Source of the DNA: Pseudomonas sp. UMAB-08
GTDB taxonomy: Bacteria > Pseudomonadota > Gammaproteobacteria > Pseudomonadales > Pseudomonadaceae
DNA length: 64,000 nucleotides
Assembly: GCF_900095225.1 (NCBI RefSeq)
Contig: NZ_LT607422.1
Span: forward strand, 2,780 to 66,779
Direction of reading: 5' to 3'
This document shows, one piece after another, positions 25,222-34,046 of this stretch. The notes under the pieces were generated by a model that was not told the DNA's origin, made no database searches, and saw nothing but the letters and a program-made list of their open reading frames with translations. The stretch's first letter is position 1. Each line of letters begins with the position of its first letter. The position numbers were made by a program, and so were the translations under genes.

Positions 25222-25250
25222 TTGACTTTATAGAGCAATGACTCTAAAAA
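25222..25250 (+). promoter_or_regulatory. Candidate lao promoter with TetR operator
   Basis: TTGACT (25222-25227) and TAAAAA (25245-25250) are spaced by 17 bp. Between them is the palindrome TAGAG-CAATGA-CTCTA (25231-25246). A repressor bound there would block RNA polymerase directly. It lies about 30 bp upstream of the aldehyde dehydrogenase start. Confidence 0.5.
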
Positions 25251-25280
25251 CATAGCATAACGCTAATACGAGCCACGACC

Positions 25281-26711
25281 ATGCCCGCCGAAATCGCCTA
25301 TCAGCAAGAGTCCGAGCAAGCCTTCAATGAGCTTGAGCAACTGTTCAACAGCCAGCGTAAGGCCTTCGCGGCCAACCCGATGCCGCTCGCCGGGCAGCGT
25401 CTGCAATGGCTCAAGACCTTGCGCACGCTATTAAGCGATGAGCGGCAGGCGCTGGTCGACGCCATCAACAGCGATTTTAGCCACCGCAGCGCCGATGAAA
25501 CCCTGCTGGCTGAGTTGATGCCAAGCCTGTTGGGCATCCAGTACGCCAGCAAGCATCTGAAAAAATGGATGAAGCCTTCGCGGCGACACGTTGGCATGGC
25601 GTTTCAACCGGCGTCGGCCAAAGTGATCTATCAACCACTGGGCGTGGTCGGGGTGATCGTGCCGTGGAATTACCCGCTATTTCTTGCCATCGGCCCGCTG
25701 GTCGGCGCGCTGTCTGCGGGTAACCGGGTGATGCTCAAGCTCAGCGAATCGACGCCAACCACCGGCCAGTTGCTCAAGCGCCTGTTCGCCCAAGTGTTCC
25801 CTGAAGACTTGGTTACGGTTGTGCTGGGTGAAGCCGAGGTCGGCATGGCCTTCTCGAAACTGCCTTTTGATCATTTATTGTTCACCGGCGCCACCAGCAT
25901 CGGTAAGCACGTGATGCGCGCCGCTGCCGAGAACCTGACCCCGGTCACCCTGGAGCTGGGCGGAAAATCCCCGGCCATCGTTTCACACGATGTGCCGCTC
26001 GAGGACGCCGCCGAACGCATCGCTTTCGGTAAAACCCTGAACGCCGGACAAACCTGCGTCGCGCCCGACTACGTGTTAGTGCCCGAAGACCGGGTAGACG
26101 GGTTTGTCGACGCCTACCGAAAAGCGGTGCAGAAGTTTTATCCGACGCTGATCGACAACCCGGACTACACCGCGATCATCAACGACCGACAGTTGGCCCG
26201 ACTCAATCGCTACCTCGACGACGCCAGCAGCAAAGGCGCGCGGGTGATTCCGCTGTTCGAGCAGGGCCAGGGACGGCGCATGCCGTTCAGTCTGCTGCTC
26301 AACGTCAGCGACGACATGACCGTGATGCAGGACGAAATCTTCGGCCCGCTGCTGCCCATTGTTCCCTACGGCCGCATTGATCAGGCGTTTGCCTACATCA
26401 ATCAGCGCCCGCGCCCATTGGCGTTGTACTACTTCGGCTACAACAAGGCCGAGCAGCAGCGCGTACTGGAGCAGACCCACTCCGGCGGCGTGTGCCTGAA
26501 CGACACGCTGATGCATGTTGCCCAGGACGACATGCCTTTCGGCGGCGTCGGCCCTTCCGGCATGGGCCACTACCATGGCCATGAAGGCTTCCTGACCTTC
26601 AGCAAGGCCAAGGGTGTCTTCATCAAGCAGCGCTTCAATGCGGCCCGGTTGATCTATCCGCCGTACGGCAAGGCGATCCAGCGGCTGGTGTACAAACTGT
26701 TCATTCGCTAG
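25281..26711 (+). CDS. Aldehyde dehydrogenase, coniferyl-aldehyde/LaoC type
   Basis: The 476-residue NAD(P)-dependent enzyme of class-3-like ALDH shape has PWNYPLFLAIGPL, FTGATSIGKHV (cofactor), catalytic Glu225 in VTLELGGKSP and catalytic Cys259 in NAGQTCVAPDY. Basic, hydrophobic C-terminal residues (LIYPPYGKAIQRLVYKLFI) resemble membrane-associating tails of fatty aldehyde dehydrogenases. Databases often call it coniferyl aldehyde dehydrogenase. The context with a TAT protein and a GMC oxidoreductase matches LaoC, which oxidises long-chain aldehydes to fatty acids. Confidence 0.9.
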   Translation: MPAEIAYQQESEQAFNELEQLFNSQRKAFAANPMPLAGQRLQWLKTLRTLLSDERQALVDAINSDFSHRSADETLLAELMPSLLGIQYASKHLKKWMKPSRRHVGMAFQPASAKVIYQPLGVVGVIVPWNYPLFLAIGPLVGALSAGNRVMLKLSESTPTTGQLLKRLFAQVFPEDLVTVVLGEAEVGMAFSKLPFDHLLFTGATSIGKHVMRAAAENLTPVTLELGGKSPAIVSHDVPLEDAAERIAFGKTLNAGQTCVAPDYVLVPEDRVDGFVDAYRKAVQKFYPTLIDNPDYTAIINDRQLARLNRYLDDASSKGARVIPLFEQGQGRRMPFSLLLNVSDDMTVMQDEIFGPLLPIVPYGRIDQAFAYINQRPRPLALYYFGYNKAEQQRVLEQTHSGGVCLNDTLMHVAQDDMPFGGVGPSGMGHYHGHEGFLTFSKAKGVFIKQRFNAARLIYPPYGKAIQRLVYKLFIR

Positions 26712-26765
26712 CCCTGACTGACAACCGCCACCCAACAGATCCGTAAGAACAGGGCCATAAAAACA

Positions 26766-27311
26766 ATGAACGACAGCCTGTCTGAAAGCCCCAACCTGTC
26801 ACGTCGGGGCGTGCTGAAAATCGGCCTGTGTGCCGGCGCCTTTCTGTCCACTGCCGGGCTCGCGGCGAGCCTGAGCGGTTGCTCGGCCAGCATGCCTGCC
26901 AGCGGTTTTGCCGTGCTGCGCAGCAGTGATCTGCCATTCCTGCGCGCACTGATCCCGGTGATGCTCAAAGGCAGCCTGGGCAAGATTGCGCTATCGAACG
27001 CCATCGCGGGCACCCTGCAAAGCATCGACGCCAGCCTTGATCGACTGTCGCCGGAAATGCTCAAGCTGACGCAGCAACTGTTCGATGTCCTGGCGCTGCC
27101 GGTCACCCGCGGTCCGTTGACCGGTGTCTGGGGCGGCTGGGAAAACGCCAGCCCGCTGCAAATGACGGCCTTCCTCAATCGCTGGGAAAACAGCGCGTTG
27201 AGCCTGTTGCGCATGGGCCATGGCGCCTTGCTGAAGCTGGTGACGATGGCCTGGTACAGCCGGTCGGAGTCCTGGGCGCATTGCGGTTATCCCGGCCCGC
27301 CGACTGTTTGA
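26766..27311 (+). CDS. Twin-arginine signal protein, LaoB-like
   Basis: The 181-residue protein has a TAT signal peptide (Arg13-Arg14 in LSRRGVLKIG) and a hydrophobic core ending in LSGC, a possible lipobox. It may therefore be exported folded and lipid-anchored. The rest is alpha-helical with no cofactor motif. It resembles small subunits that help membrane GMC dehydrogenases (gluconate dehydrogenase subunit 3 style). It sits between the aldehyde dehydrogenase and the GMC enzyme, as LaoB does. Its function is inferred from context. Confidence 0.8.
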   Translation: MNDSLSESPNLSRRGVLKIGLCAGAFLSTAGLAASLSGCSASMPASGFAVLRSSDLPFLRALIPVMLKGSLGKIALSNAIAGTLQSIDASLDRLSPEMLKLTQQLFDVLALPVTRGPLTGVWGGWENASPLQMTAFLNRWENSALSLLRMGHGALLKLVTMAWYSRSESWAHCGYPGPPTV

Positions 27312-27358
27312 GTCGCACACGTCCCACCCCCCAACAAAAATAAATAGATCGAGGCCCT

Positions 27359-28954
27359 ATGCCGGTTCCTGATGTGTTTCGAGAAGGCCTTGCCCGTGGC
27401 TGGAAAACCTACAACGGCGCGCAATTGACCCAAGACCTGACGCTGGAGGCGGATGTCGCGATCATCGGCAGCGGCGCTGGCGGCGGCACCACGGCAGAAA
27501 TCCTCAGCGCTGCCGGCTATAAGGTATTGCTGATCGAAGAAGGCCCGCTGAAAACCAGCAGCGACTTCAAGATGCTCGAAGATCAGGCTTATTCCAGCCT
27601 TTATCAGGAAGGCATCGGCCGCATGAGCAAGGACGGCGCAATTACCATCCTCCAGGGACGAGCCGTCGGCGGCACCACGCTGATCAACTGGACGTCGAGC
27701 TTTCGCACCCCCGAACCGACTCTGGAACACTGGGCCAAAGAACACGCGGTCAAAGGCCACAGCGCAGCCGAAATGGCGCCGTGGTTCGCCAAAATGGAAC
27801 AGCGTCTGGGCGTTGCCCCGTGGGTCATGCCGCCCAACGCCAACAACGACGTGATCCGCAACGGTTGCGAGCAGTTGGGTTACAGCTGGAAAGTCATCCC
27901 GCGCAATGTGCGCGGTTGCTGGAACCTGGGTTATTGCGGCATGGGCTGCCCGACCAATGCCAAACAATCGATGCTGGTCACGACCATCCCCGCGGCTCTG
28001 GATAAGGGCGGCGAGCTGCTGTACCTGGCCCGCGCAGAACGGCTGGTGATCAAAGGCGACAAGGTTGTCGGCCTGCAATGCCTGGGTATGGATGAGCGCT
28101 GTGTGGCGCCCAACGGTCGCAGTATCACGGTCAAGGCAAAGCATTACGTACTGGCCGGTGGCGGTATCAACAGCCCAGCCTTACTGATGCGTTCCGACGC
28201 CCCGGACCCGGACAAGCGCGTGGGCAAGCGCACGTTTCTGCACCTGACGAGCTTTTCCGCAGCGTTGTTCGACCGGGTGATCAATCCGTTTTACGGCGCA
28301 CCGCAGTCGATTTACTCCGACCATTTCCAATGGACCGACGGTACCACCGGGCAGATGTCTTACAAACTCGAAGTACCGCCCCTGCAACCGGCGCTGGCCA
28401 GCACCTTGCTCGGCGGCTTCGGTCAGGAAAACGCAGCGCGCATGGCCCAGTTGCCTAACACCCACATGATGCTGGCCCTGATGCGTGACGGTTTTCACCC
28501 TGGCAGCCCGGGCGGCAGCGTGGAACTGCGCGGCGACGGCTCGCCAGTGCTCGATTATCAGGTGTCGTCTTACGCCTGGGATGGCATTCGCCGGGCTTAT
28601 CACAGCATGGCCGAGATCCAGTTTGCTGGCGGGGCCAAGGCGGTGATGCCGGTACATGAAGACGCTGGCTACGTGAAAAGCCTGGCCGAGGCGCGATCAG
28701 TCATCGACGGTTTGAGCCTGGAAACGTACCGCACCCGACTGGGCAGCGCCCATGTGATGGGCGGTTGTGCCATGGGTGAAGAGCCAAAAACTGCGGTGTG
28801 CGACAGCCTTGGCCGGCATCATCAGGTGAGCAATCTGTCGATCCATGACGGCTCCTTATTTCCCACCAGCATCGGTGCCAACCCGCAACTGTCGGTCTAT
28901 GGACTGACCGCGCAACTGGCGACTTTGCTGGGTGAGAGACTGAAGTCTGCTTAG
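27359..28954 (+). CDS. GMC family FAD alcohol dehydrogenase, LaoA-like
   Basis: The 531-residue flavoprotein has dinucleotide motif IIGSGAGGG (35-43). LIEEGPLK is the end of the second strand, and QGRAVGGTTLINW is the GMC signature 1. The C-terminal AHVMGGCAMGEEP and SIGANPQLSVYGLTAQLA hold the catalytic His and FAD contacts. A ferredoxin-like Cys cluster CWNLGYCGMGCPTNAKQ is also typical of this subfamily. It lacks its own TAT signal and probably travels with the TAT partner encoded before it. Likely substrates are long-chain alcohols; the electron acceptor is unknown. Confidence 0.88.
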   Translation: MPVPDVFREGLARGWKTYNGAQLTQDLTLEADVAIIGSGAGGGTTAEILSAAGYKVLLIEEGPLKTSSDFKMLEDQAYSSLYQEGIGRMSKDGAITILQGRAVGGTTLINWTSSFRTPEPTLEHWAKEHAVKGHSAAEMAPWFAKMEQRLGVAPWVMPPNANNDVIRNGCEQLGYSWKVIPRNVRGCWNLGYCGMGCPTNAKQSMLVTTIPAALDKGGELLYLARAERLVIKGDKVVGLQCLGMDERCVAPNGRSITVKAKHYVLAGGGINSPALLMRSDAPDPDKRVGKRTFLHLTSFSAALFDRVINPFYGAPQSIYSDHFQWTDGTTGQMSYKLEVPPLQPALASTLLGGFGQENAARMAQLPNTHMMLALMRDGFHPGSPGGSVELRGDGSPVLDYQVSSYAWDGIRRAYHSMAEIQFAGGAKAVMPVHEDAGYVKSLAEARSVIDGLSLETYRTRLGSAHVMGGCAMGEEPKTAVCDSLGRHHQVSNLSIHDGSLFPTSIGANPQLSVYGLTAQLATLLGERLKSA

Positions 28955-29103
28955 ATGCGGAGCACTGGCAGATGCTCTAAAAACCGGGGAAAACCCTCAT
29001 TTGCGTAGGCAATAGCACCCCTGCTATCCATCAGCCGACTTGGCCCACCGGGATTGCTGCGCTACCATCCGAGTCCCCAACGGACTCCGACCAGGACGAC
29101 GCG

Positions 29104-29583
29104 ATGAACCGAGTGTTGTACCCAGGCACCTTCGACCCTATCACCAAGGGCCATGGCGATCTGGTCGAACGCGCCTCGCGCCTGTTCGACCAAGTGGTCA
29201 TCGCCGTCGCTGCCAGCCCGAAGAAAAACCCGCTGTTTCCCCTGGAACAGCGCGTGGCGCTGGCCCGAGAGGTCACTAAACACCTGCCCAATGTCGAAGT
29301 GGTAGGTTTCTCCACCTTGCTGGCGCACTTCGCCAAAGAGCAGAACGCCAACGTGTTCCTGCGCGGGTTGCGGGCGGTATCGGATTTCGAATACGAGTTC
29401 CAGCTGGCCAACATGAACCGCCAATTGGCCCCAGACGTGGAAAGCCTGTTCCTTACTCCGTCCGAGCGTTATTCGTTCATTTCCTCAACGCTGGTCCGTG
29501 AAATTGCGGCACTGGGCGGCGATATCACCAAGTTTGTACACCCGGCAGTGGCTGAGGCATTGACCGAACGGTTCAAACGCTAA
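29104..29583 (+). CDS. coaD: Phosphopantetheine adenylyltransferase
   Basis: The 159-residue hexameric nucleotidyltransferase makes dephospho-CoA from 4'-phosphopantetheine and ATP, the penultimate step of CoA synthesis. GTFDPITKGH (8-17) is the T/HxGH motif, and YSFISSTLVREIA is the ISSTxVR motif. The length is normal. A perfect hairpin with a short T run follows the stop. Confidence 0.97.
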   Translation: MNRVLYPGTFDPITKGHGDLVERASRLFDQVVIAVAASPKKNPLFPLEQRVALAREVTKHLPNVEVVGFSTLLAHFAKEQNANVFLRGLRAVSDFEYEFQLANMNRQLAPDVESLFLTPSERYSFISSTLVREIAALGGDITKFVHPAVAEALTERFKR

Positions 29584-29597
29584 GGTGCATCGAACGG

Positions 29598-29630
29598 ACT
29601 AATGCGGCACAATTCGCCGCATTAGTTTTC
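29598..29630 (+). terminator. Terminator after coaD
   Basis: An 11-bp perfect stem (ACTAATGCGGC with its complement) and a 7-nt loop are followed by TTTTC. It separates coaD from the ferredoxin gene. Confidence 0.65.
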
Positions 29631-29665
29631 ATATGCCCCGGCGCTGACCGTGGCAGGAGTGCTTC

Positions 29666-29917
29666 ATGTCCCTGATCATCACCGACGACTGCATCAATTG
29701 CGACGTCTGCGAACCCGAGTGCCCGAACGAAGCGATTTCTCAAGGTGAGGAGATCTACGTGATCAATCCGAACCTGTGCACCGAATGCGTTGGCCATTAC
29801 GACGAACCGCAGTGCCAGCAAGTCTGCCCCGTGGATTGCATCCCGCTGGATGAAACCCACGTCGAGAGCAAAGACGAGCTGATGGCCAAATACCTGATTT
29901 TGACCCACAAAGCCTAG
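29666..29917 (+). CDS. YfhL-type 2[4Fe-4S] ferredoxin
   Basis: The 83-residue electron carrier has one cluster ligated by Cys9, Cys12, Cys15 and the distal Cys58, and the other by Cys38, Cys41, Cys50 and Cys54 with the lengthened x8 spacing (CTECVGHYDEPQC) of the Allochromatium-type/YfhL ferredoxins. Cys19 belongs to the same series. The C-terminal extension after the second cluster is the usual alpha-helix. GGCAGGAGTGCTTC before the ATG is a good ribosome-binding site. It lies between coaD and ggt, an order conserved in Pseudomonas. Confidence 0.93.
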   Translation: MSLIITDDCINCDVCEPECPNEAISQGEEIYVINPNLCTECVGHYDEPQCQQVCPVDCIPLDETHVESKDELMAKYLILTHKA

Positions 29918-29981
29918 CCCCTTCGACGCTCCTGCACTCGCCAGCCGGGCTGCACTGCCTGTCGACAAAAGCGAGTTCCGG

Positions 29982-31688
29982 ATGACCCGTACGCTGAATC
30001 GTCTCCCCTCCCTGCTCGGCGCCCTGCTTTTGCTGTGCGCCCTTGCTGCTCAGGCCAAGGCACCGCAACAGGCCGCCGTCTCCAGCCCCCATCCGCAAGC
30101 CACAGCCGCCGGTCGGGAAATATTGTTCATCGGTGGCAATGCGTTCGACGCTGCCGTGGCGGTCAGTGCCGCGCTGGCGGTGGTCGAGCCTTACGCTTCA
30201 GGGCTGGGCGGTGGCGGGTTCTTCCTGCTGCGGCAAAGCGCTGAGCCGATTCGCTATCAGTTCCTTGATGCCCGCGAACGCGCACCCCTCCAGGCCAACC
30301 AGAACATGTATCGCCGCGACGGCAAGGTACAACCCACGCTGTCGCTCAACGGACCACTGGCCGCCGCCATCCCGGGCTTGCCAGCGGCGCTGGTCGAACT
30401 GGCCGAGCATTACGGCAAACTGCCGCTGAAAACCTCGCTGGCCCCGGCCATCCGCCTGGCGTATCAGGGGTTTGCCGTCGATCCCGTGTACCGGGAGCGC
30501 GCTGGCTGGCGTTTGTCCGCCTTGCGCGACGACCCGGAGAGCGCCCGGCTGTTTCTGCGCCACGGGGACATTCCGACGCTGGGCGAGATCATCAAACAAC
30601 CGGAACTGGGGCTGACCCTTGATCGCCTTGGCGACAAGGGACGCGCCGGTTTCTACGAAGGCCTGACCGGTCAGGCGCTGGTCAGCGGGGTCAGGTCCGC
30701 TGGCGGCATCTGGACAGACGACGATCTGCAGCGCTATCGAGTGGTTGCCCGCGCGCCGCTACGCTTCCCGTTAGCGGATAACCGCGAGCTGATCAGCGCC
30801 CCGCCACCGTCCGCAGGCGGCATCGCGTTGGCCCAGAGCCTGACGATGTTGCAGCAGTTGCCGTGGCGTGAGGCCGACAAGGTGCAGCGTGCCCACTACG
30901 TGGTCGAAGTGCTGCGTCGGGCTTACCGCGACCGGGGCTTGCTGGGCGATCCGGATTTTGTCAGTAACCCATTGGCCCATGTGCTTGATCGCGACTATTT
31001 AAAGCAACTGGTCAGCAGCATCGACCCCCGCGACGCGACGCCCAGCGCCAGCCTGCCGCCTGCGCCTAAATGGCGTGAGGGCGATCACACCACTCATTTC
31101 GCCATTCTCGACAGAGATGGCAATGCGGTCGCTGCGACGCTTTCGGTGAATCTGCCGTTCGGCTCGGCCTTTAGCGTGCCCGGCACTGGCGTGATATTGA
31201 ATAACGAAATGGACGACTTTGCTGCCGACCCGCAAGGCAGCAACGCTTACGGCCTGGCCGGCAGCCAGGCGAACGCCATCGCGGCGGGCAAGCGGCCGTT
31301 GTCGAGCATGAGCCCAAGCTTTATTGAAAGTCCGACCGAGTTCAGCGCCTTCGGCACACCGGGCGGCAGCCGTATTCCAAGCATGGTGCTGTTGGCGATC
31401 CTGCAATACCTGGACGGACAACCCGTTGCGACATGGCCTGCCGTGCCGCGCTATCACCACCAGTATTTGCCTGATGTTATCGAATACGAACCCGACGCCT
31501 TTTCTCCAGAGCAACTGACTGAGCTGCAAGCACGCGGCTACAGCCTCAAGGACACTAAGCGCGCCTATGGCAATCAGCAGGTGCTGTTCTGGAACAAGGA
31601 CAACGCCAAGGTCGAAGCCGCGAGCGATCCTCGCGGGCTGGGGATTCCAGCAGTATTCGACCCGACAGTCAGGCAAGCCACGCCTTAG
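29982..31688 (+). CDS. ggt: Gamma-glutamyltransferase
   Basis: The 568-residue N-terminal nucleophile hydrolase has a signal peptide (about 1-26), so it is periplasmic. It cleaves itself at Thr370 in GDHTTHFAILD to give large and small subunits, then transfers or hydrolyses gamma-glutamyl groups of glutathione. FIGGNAFDAAVAVSAALAVVEPYASGLGGGGF is the conserved N-terminal block in which substrate-binding residues lie. PLSSMSPSF and GTPGGSRIPSMV in the small subunit form the oxyanion site. gshA, which makes the substrate precursor, lies further along the window. Confidence 0.94.
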   Translation: MTRTLNRLPSLLGALLLLCALAAQAKAPQQAAVSSPHPQATAAGREILFIGGNAFDAAVAVSAALAVVEPYASGLGGGGFFLLRQSAEPIRYQFLDARERAPLQANQNMYRRDGKVQPTLSLNGPLAAAIPGLPAALVELAEHYGKLPLKTSLAPAIRLAYQGFAVDPVYRERAGWRLSALRDDPESARLFLRHGDIPTLGEIIKQPELGLTLDRLGDKGRAGFYEGLTGQALVSGVRSAGGIWTDDDLQRYRVVARAPLRFPLADNRELISAPPPSAGGIALAQSLTMLQQLPWREADKVQRAHYVVEVLRRAYRDRGLLGDPDFVSNPLAHVLDRDYLKQLVSSIDPRDATPSASLPPAPKWREGDHTTHFAILDRDGNAVAATLSVNLPFGSAFSVPGTGVILNNEMDDFAADPQGSNAYGLAGSQANAIAAGKRPLSSMSPSFIESPTEFSAFGTPGGSRIPSMVLLAILQYLDGQPVATWPAVPRYHHQYLPDVIEYEPDAFSPEQLTELQARGYSLKDTKRAYGNQQVLFWNKDNAKVEAASDPRGLGIPAVFDPTVRQATP

Positions 31689-31706
31689 CGGTCATGGCGA
31701 CGCCGG

Positions 31707-32045
31707 TTATTCGCGTTTGTTGTAGCCATCGCCCGTGCAACCCAGGCAGCGGACGAACGCCGACTTGCCAGGGTCCACCACCAACGCCTTGCCTGTGTCG
31801 CCAATGCCACCGCCAGTTGCGGTAAACGGCAGCGCCACCACGAACAGCACGGCACCCACCAGGGTTGCCGCGATCAGCAACGGCCGGGCAATCAACAGGT
31901 CGCCGATCATGGCGTAGGCCGGGGGCGCTTCGAGGGAGTAGGTTGGATCTCCGCTCCCGTGTGACTCAGCTTGAGCCTGTGCAGGCAGCACCTGCAATCC
32001 GAACAGCAAGGCCAAGGCAACAGCGAGGGTACGAAACGGACTCAT
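31707..32045 (-). CDS. Small exported membrane protein with a CxxC tail
   Basis: The 112-residue protein is read from ATG at 32045, preceded by TTGAAGGATCACGCC. A longer frame starts seven codons earlier. The N-terminal segment MSPFRTLAVALALLFGLQVL ends in AQAQA, a likely signal cleavage site. One long hydrophobic helix (about 55-78) follows. The C-terminus holds CLGCTG, a CxxC pair. Conserved in Pseudomonas but with no family that I recognise; labels such as multidrug transporter have no support. It converges with ggt and is downstream of mutM on the same strand. Confidence 0.7.
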   Translation of the reverse strand: MSPFRTLAVALALLFGLQVLPAQAQAESHGSGDPTYSLEAPPAYAMIGDLLIARPLLIAATLVGAVLFVVALPFTATGGGIGDTGKALVVDPGKSAFVRCLGCTGDGYNKRE

Positions 32046-32142
32046 GGCGTGATCCTTCAAGCTCAACGGTAGTAATGATCGTCACTATAAACAGCGGCGC
32101 TGGTTAAGCAAGGTTTGCAGCTGTCAGATGCCACTTCAGGCA

Positions 32143-32166
32143 GGCGCAGGCAAGCCCGCGCTTACA
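32143..32166. repeat. Degenerate REP element
   Basis: GGCGCAGGCAAGCCCGCGCTTAC resembles the reverse orientation of the REP core seen elsewhere in the window. It lies in the short gap after the mutM stop. Confidence 0.5.
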
Positions 32167-32172
32167 AGGTCT

Positions 32173-32985
32173 TTATGTCTGGCAACGCGGGCAGTACACG
32201 CTGGTACGTTGACCGAGTTTTACTTCGCGCAACTCAGTACCGCAGACCTTGCATGGCTGATTGCCGCGACCGTAAACGAACAGCTCCTGCTGAAAGTAGC
32301 CGGGTTGGCCATCGCCGCCGATAAAATCCTTGAGGGTGGTGCCGCCGCGCTCGATGGCGTGGATAAGAATCCGCTTGATCTCGATCGCCAGCTTCATATA
32401 ACGCGCCCGGGAGATGCTCTTGGCCTCGCGACGCGGGTCGATACCCGCGGCAAACAAGGCTTCAGTCGCGTAAATATTGCCGACTCCGACCACCACCGCG
32501 TTGTCCATGATGAAGGGTTTGACCGCCATTGAGCGCCCACGGGAACGTTCGAACAAACGCTCCCCATCGAACAGATCGGTCAACGGCTCCGGCCCGAGAC
32601 GAATCAGCAATTCGTGATTGAGCGGGTCGAGGCTCCAGAGCATTGCGCCAAAACGGCGCGGGTCGGTGTAGCGCAGGGCCATGCCCGACTCCAGCTCGAT
32701 ATCCACATGCTCATGCTTGGCCGCAGGCAATCCGGCTTCGACCAGACGCAAATTACCCGACATGCCCAAATGACTGATCAATGTCCCGACTTCGGCATTG
32801 ATCAACAGGTACTTGGCGCGACGCGCCACCGATACAATCCGCTGCCCGGACAGGCGCACGTCCAGGTCCTCGGGGATCGGCCAGCGCAAACGCCGGTCAC
32901 GAACGATCACGCGACTGACGCGCTGACCTTCCAGATACGGCGCGATGCCCCGGCGGGTAGTTTCGACTTCAGGTAATTCAGGCAT
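32173..32985 (-). CDS. mutM: Formamidopyrimidine-DNA glycosylase
   Basis: The 270-residue enzyme removes 8-oxoguanine and other oxidised purines and cleaves the abasic site. After Met removal the catalytic Pro1-Glu2 is PELPEVETTRRG. The H2TH region lies near VGVGNIYATEALFAAGI. The C-terminal zinc finger has four cysteines (CKVCG and CPRC). The start used is the ATG directly before PELPEVE; a longer frame of five codons would bury the catalytic proline and is rejected. Confidence 0.97.
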   Translation of the reverse strand: MPELPEVETTRRGIAPYLEGQRVSRVIVRDRRLRWPIPEDLDVRLSGQRIVSVARRAKYLLINAEVGTLISHLGMSGNLRLVEAGLPAAKHEHVDIELESGMALRYTDPRRFGAMLWSLDPLNHELLIRLGPEPLTDLFDGERLFERSRGRSMAVKPFIMDNAVVVGVGNIYATEALFAAGIDPRREAKSISRARYMKLAIEIKRILIHAIERGGTTLKDFIGGDGQPGYFQQELFVYGRGNQPCKVCGTELREVKLGQRTSVYCPRCQT

Positions 32986-33017
32986 TGGCGACCCGGACAA
33001 AGGAACGAGTGATCGGG

Positions 33018-33884
33018 CTAGCGGACGCCCAACTCGTGAATGGATTCTTTGAGGTTCTCAAAGTCGTAATCGGACAGCCCCACGTAATCCAGAATCAGAT
33101 GACCGATGCTGTTCCACTCATGGTCTTCACCCTGATTGCCCAGCACCCGATGGGACGCACAGACATGTTCGGCCATTTTCAGGATCGCCAGCAAGTTCTT
33201 CAGTTGGCTGTTGTGACCCGACTCGTCCTGAAAGATTGCCAACGCATTGTGATGGTTGGCAATGGCGTTGCTGACATGCTCCGGCAAACGCCAGGACTTG
33301 GCGGTGAAATAACCGACCACCGCATGGTTGGTATTGAATGCATGGTTCTCTGTGTCCACCACACGACAGGTCGGGCTCGCCTTGGCGTAAGCGTCTTCCA
33401 GCACACTCATGTAGTTGGGGAAGCGCTTGAGCATCAGCGGAATACCACAGTCATGGAACAGCCCCAACGCATAGGCCTCGTCCACCGCTTGTGAGCCGGT
33501 GCGCTTGGCCAGCGTCAGGCTGGTCATCGCCACATCCTGCGCGGTGTCCCAGAAGCGGTTGAGGGTGACGATGGTTTCGTCGGTCATCTCGCCCTTGATC
33601 GACTGCGCGTTGATCAGGTTGATGATCGAGCCACTGCCCAGCAGATTTACCGCGCGCTCAATCGAGGCGATTTTATTGGTCAGGCCGTAATACGGTGAAT
33701 TGACGATCTTCAACAATGCGCCGGACAAGCCCGGATCTTGTGCGATCAACCGGGCAATCGCCCCCAGATCCGGATCAGGCATGTATTGCTCCATCTGCAA
33801 GTCCACCATGATCTGCGGCTGAGGCGGCACACTGATGCCTTGCAAGGCCTGCTGAATCTGTTCGGTGGTTAGCGATTGGGACAT
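33018..33884 (-). CDS. HDOD domain signalling protein
   Basis: The 288-residue cytoplasmic protein starts at ATG 33884 (MSQSLTTEQIQQAL). The HDOD domain (about 20-215) carries ISVPPQPQIMVDLQ, IARLIAQDPGLSGALLKIVNSPYYG and LGLFHDCGIPLML. HDOD is related to HD phosphohydrolases but usually lacks the metal-binding pair; such proteins serve in signalling and motility control. No second domain is evident. It lies between mutM and rlmI, divergent from the latter. Confidence 0.9.
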   Translation of the reverse strand: MSQSLTTEQIQQALQGISVPPQPQIMVDLQMEQYMPDPDLGAIARLIAQDPGLSGALLKIVNSPYYGLTNKIASIERAVNLLGSGSIINLINAQSIKGEMTDETIVTLNRFWDTAQDVAMTSLTLAKRTGSQAVDEAYALGLFHDCGIPLMLKRFPNYMSVLEDAYAKASPTCRVVDTENHAFNTNHAVVGYFTAKSWRLPEHVSNAIANHHNALAIFQDESGHNSQLKNLLAILKMAEHVCASHRVLGNQGEDHEWNSIGHLILDYVGLSDYDFENLKESIHELGVR

Positions 33885-34014
33885 AAGTACACACTCAGGA
33901 CTAGGCGGCGATTTTAACCTCTGCGCGGGGGCATCCGACAACACTCAGAACGATGCAATAGACTCTGCCAGTGGTTTATTCCAGTGATCTGGGCCCCGAG
34001 CGTGGATGACGCGT

Positions 34015-34020
34015 TATAAT
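34015..34020 (+). promoter_or_regulatory. Candidate -10 element for rlmI
   Basis: A perfect TATAAT lies 27 bp upstream of the rlmI start. A matching -35 was not found, so this is a weak call. Confidence 0.3.
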
Positions 34021-34046
34021 CTCGCTCTTTTTTCCGGAGCGACGTC

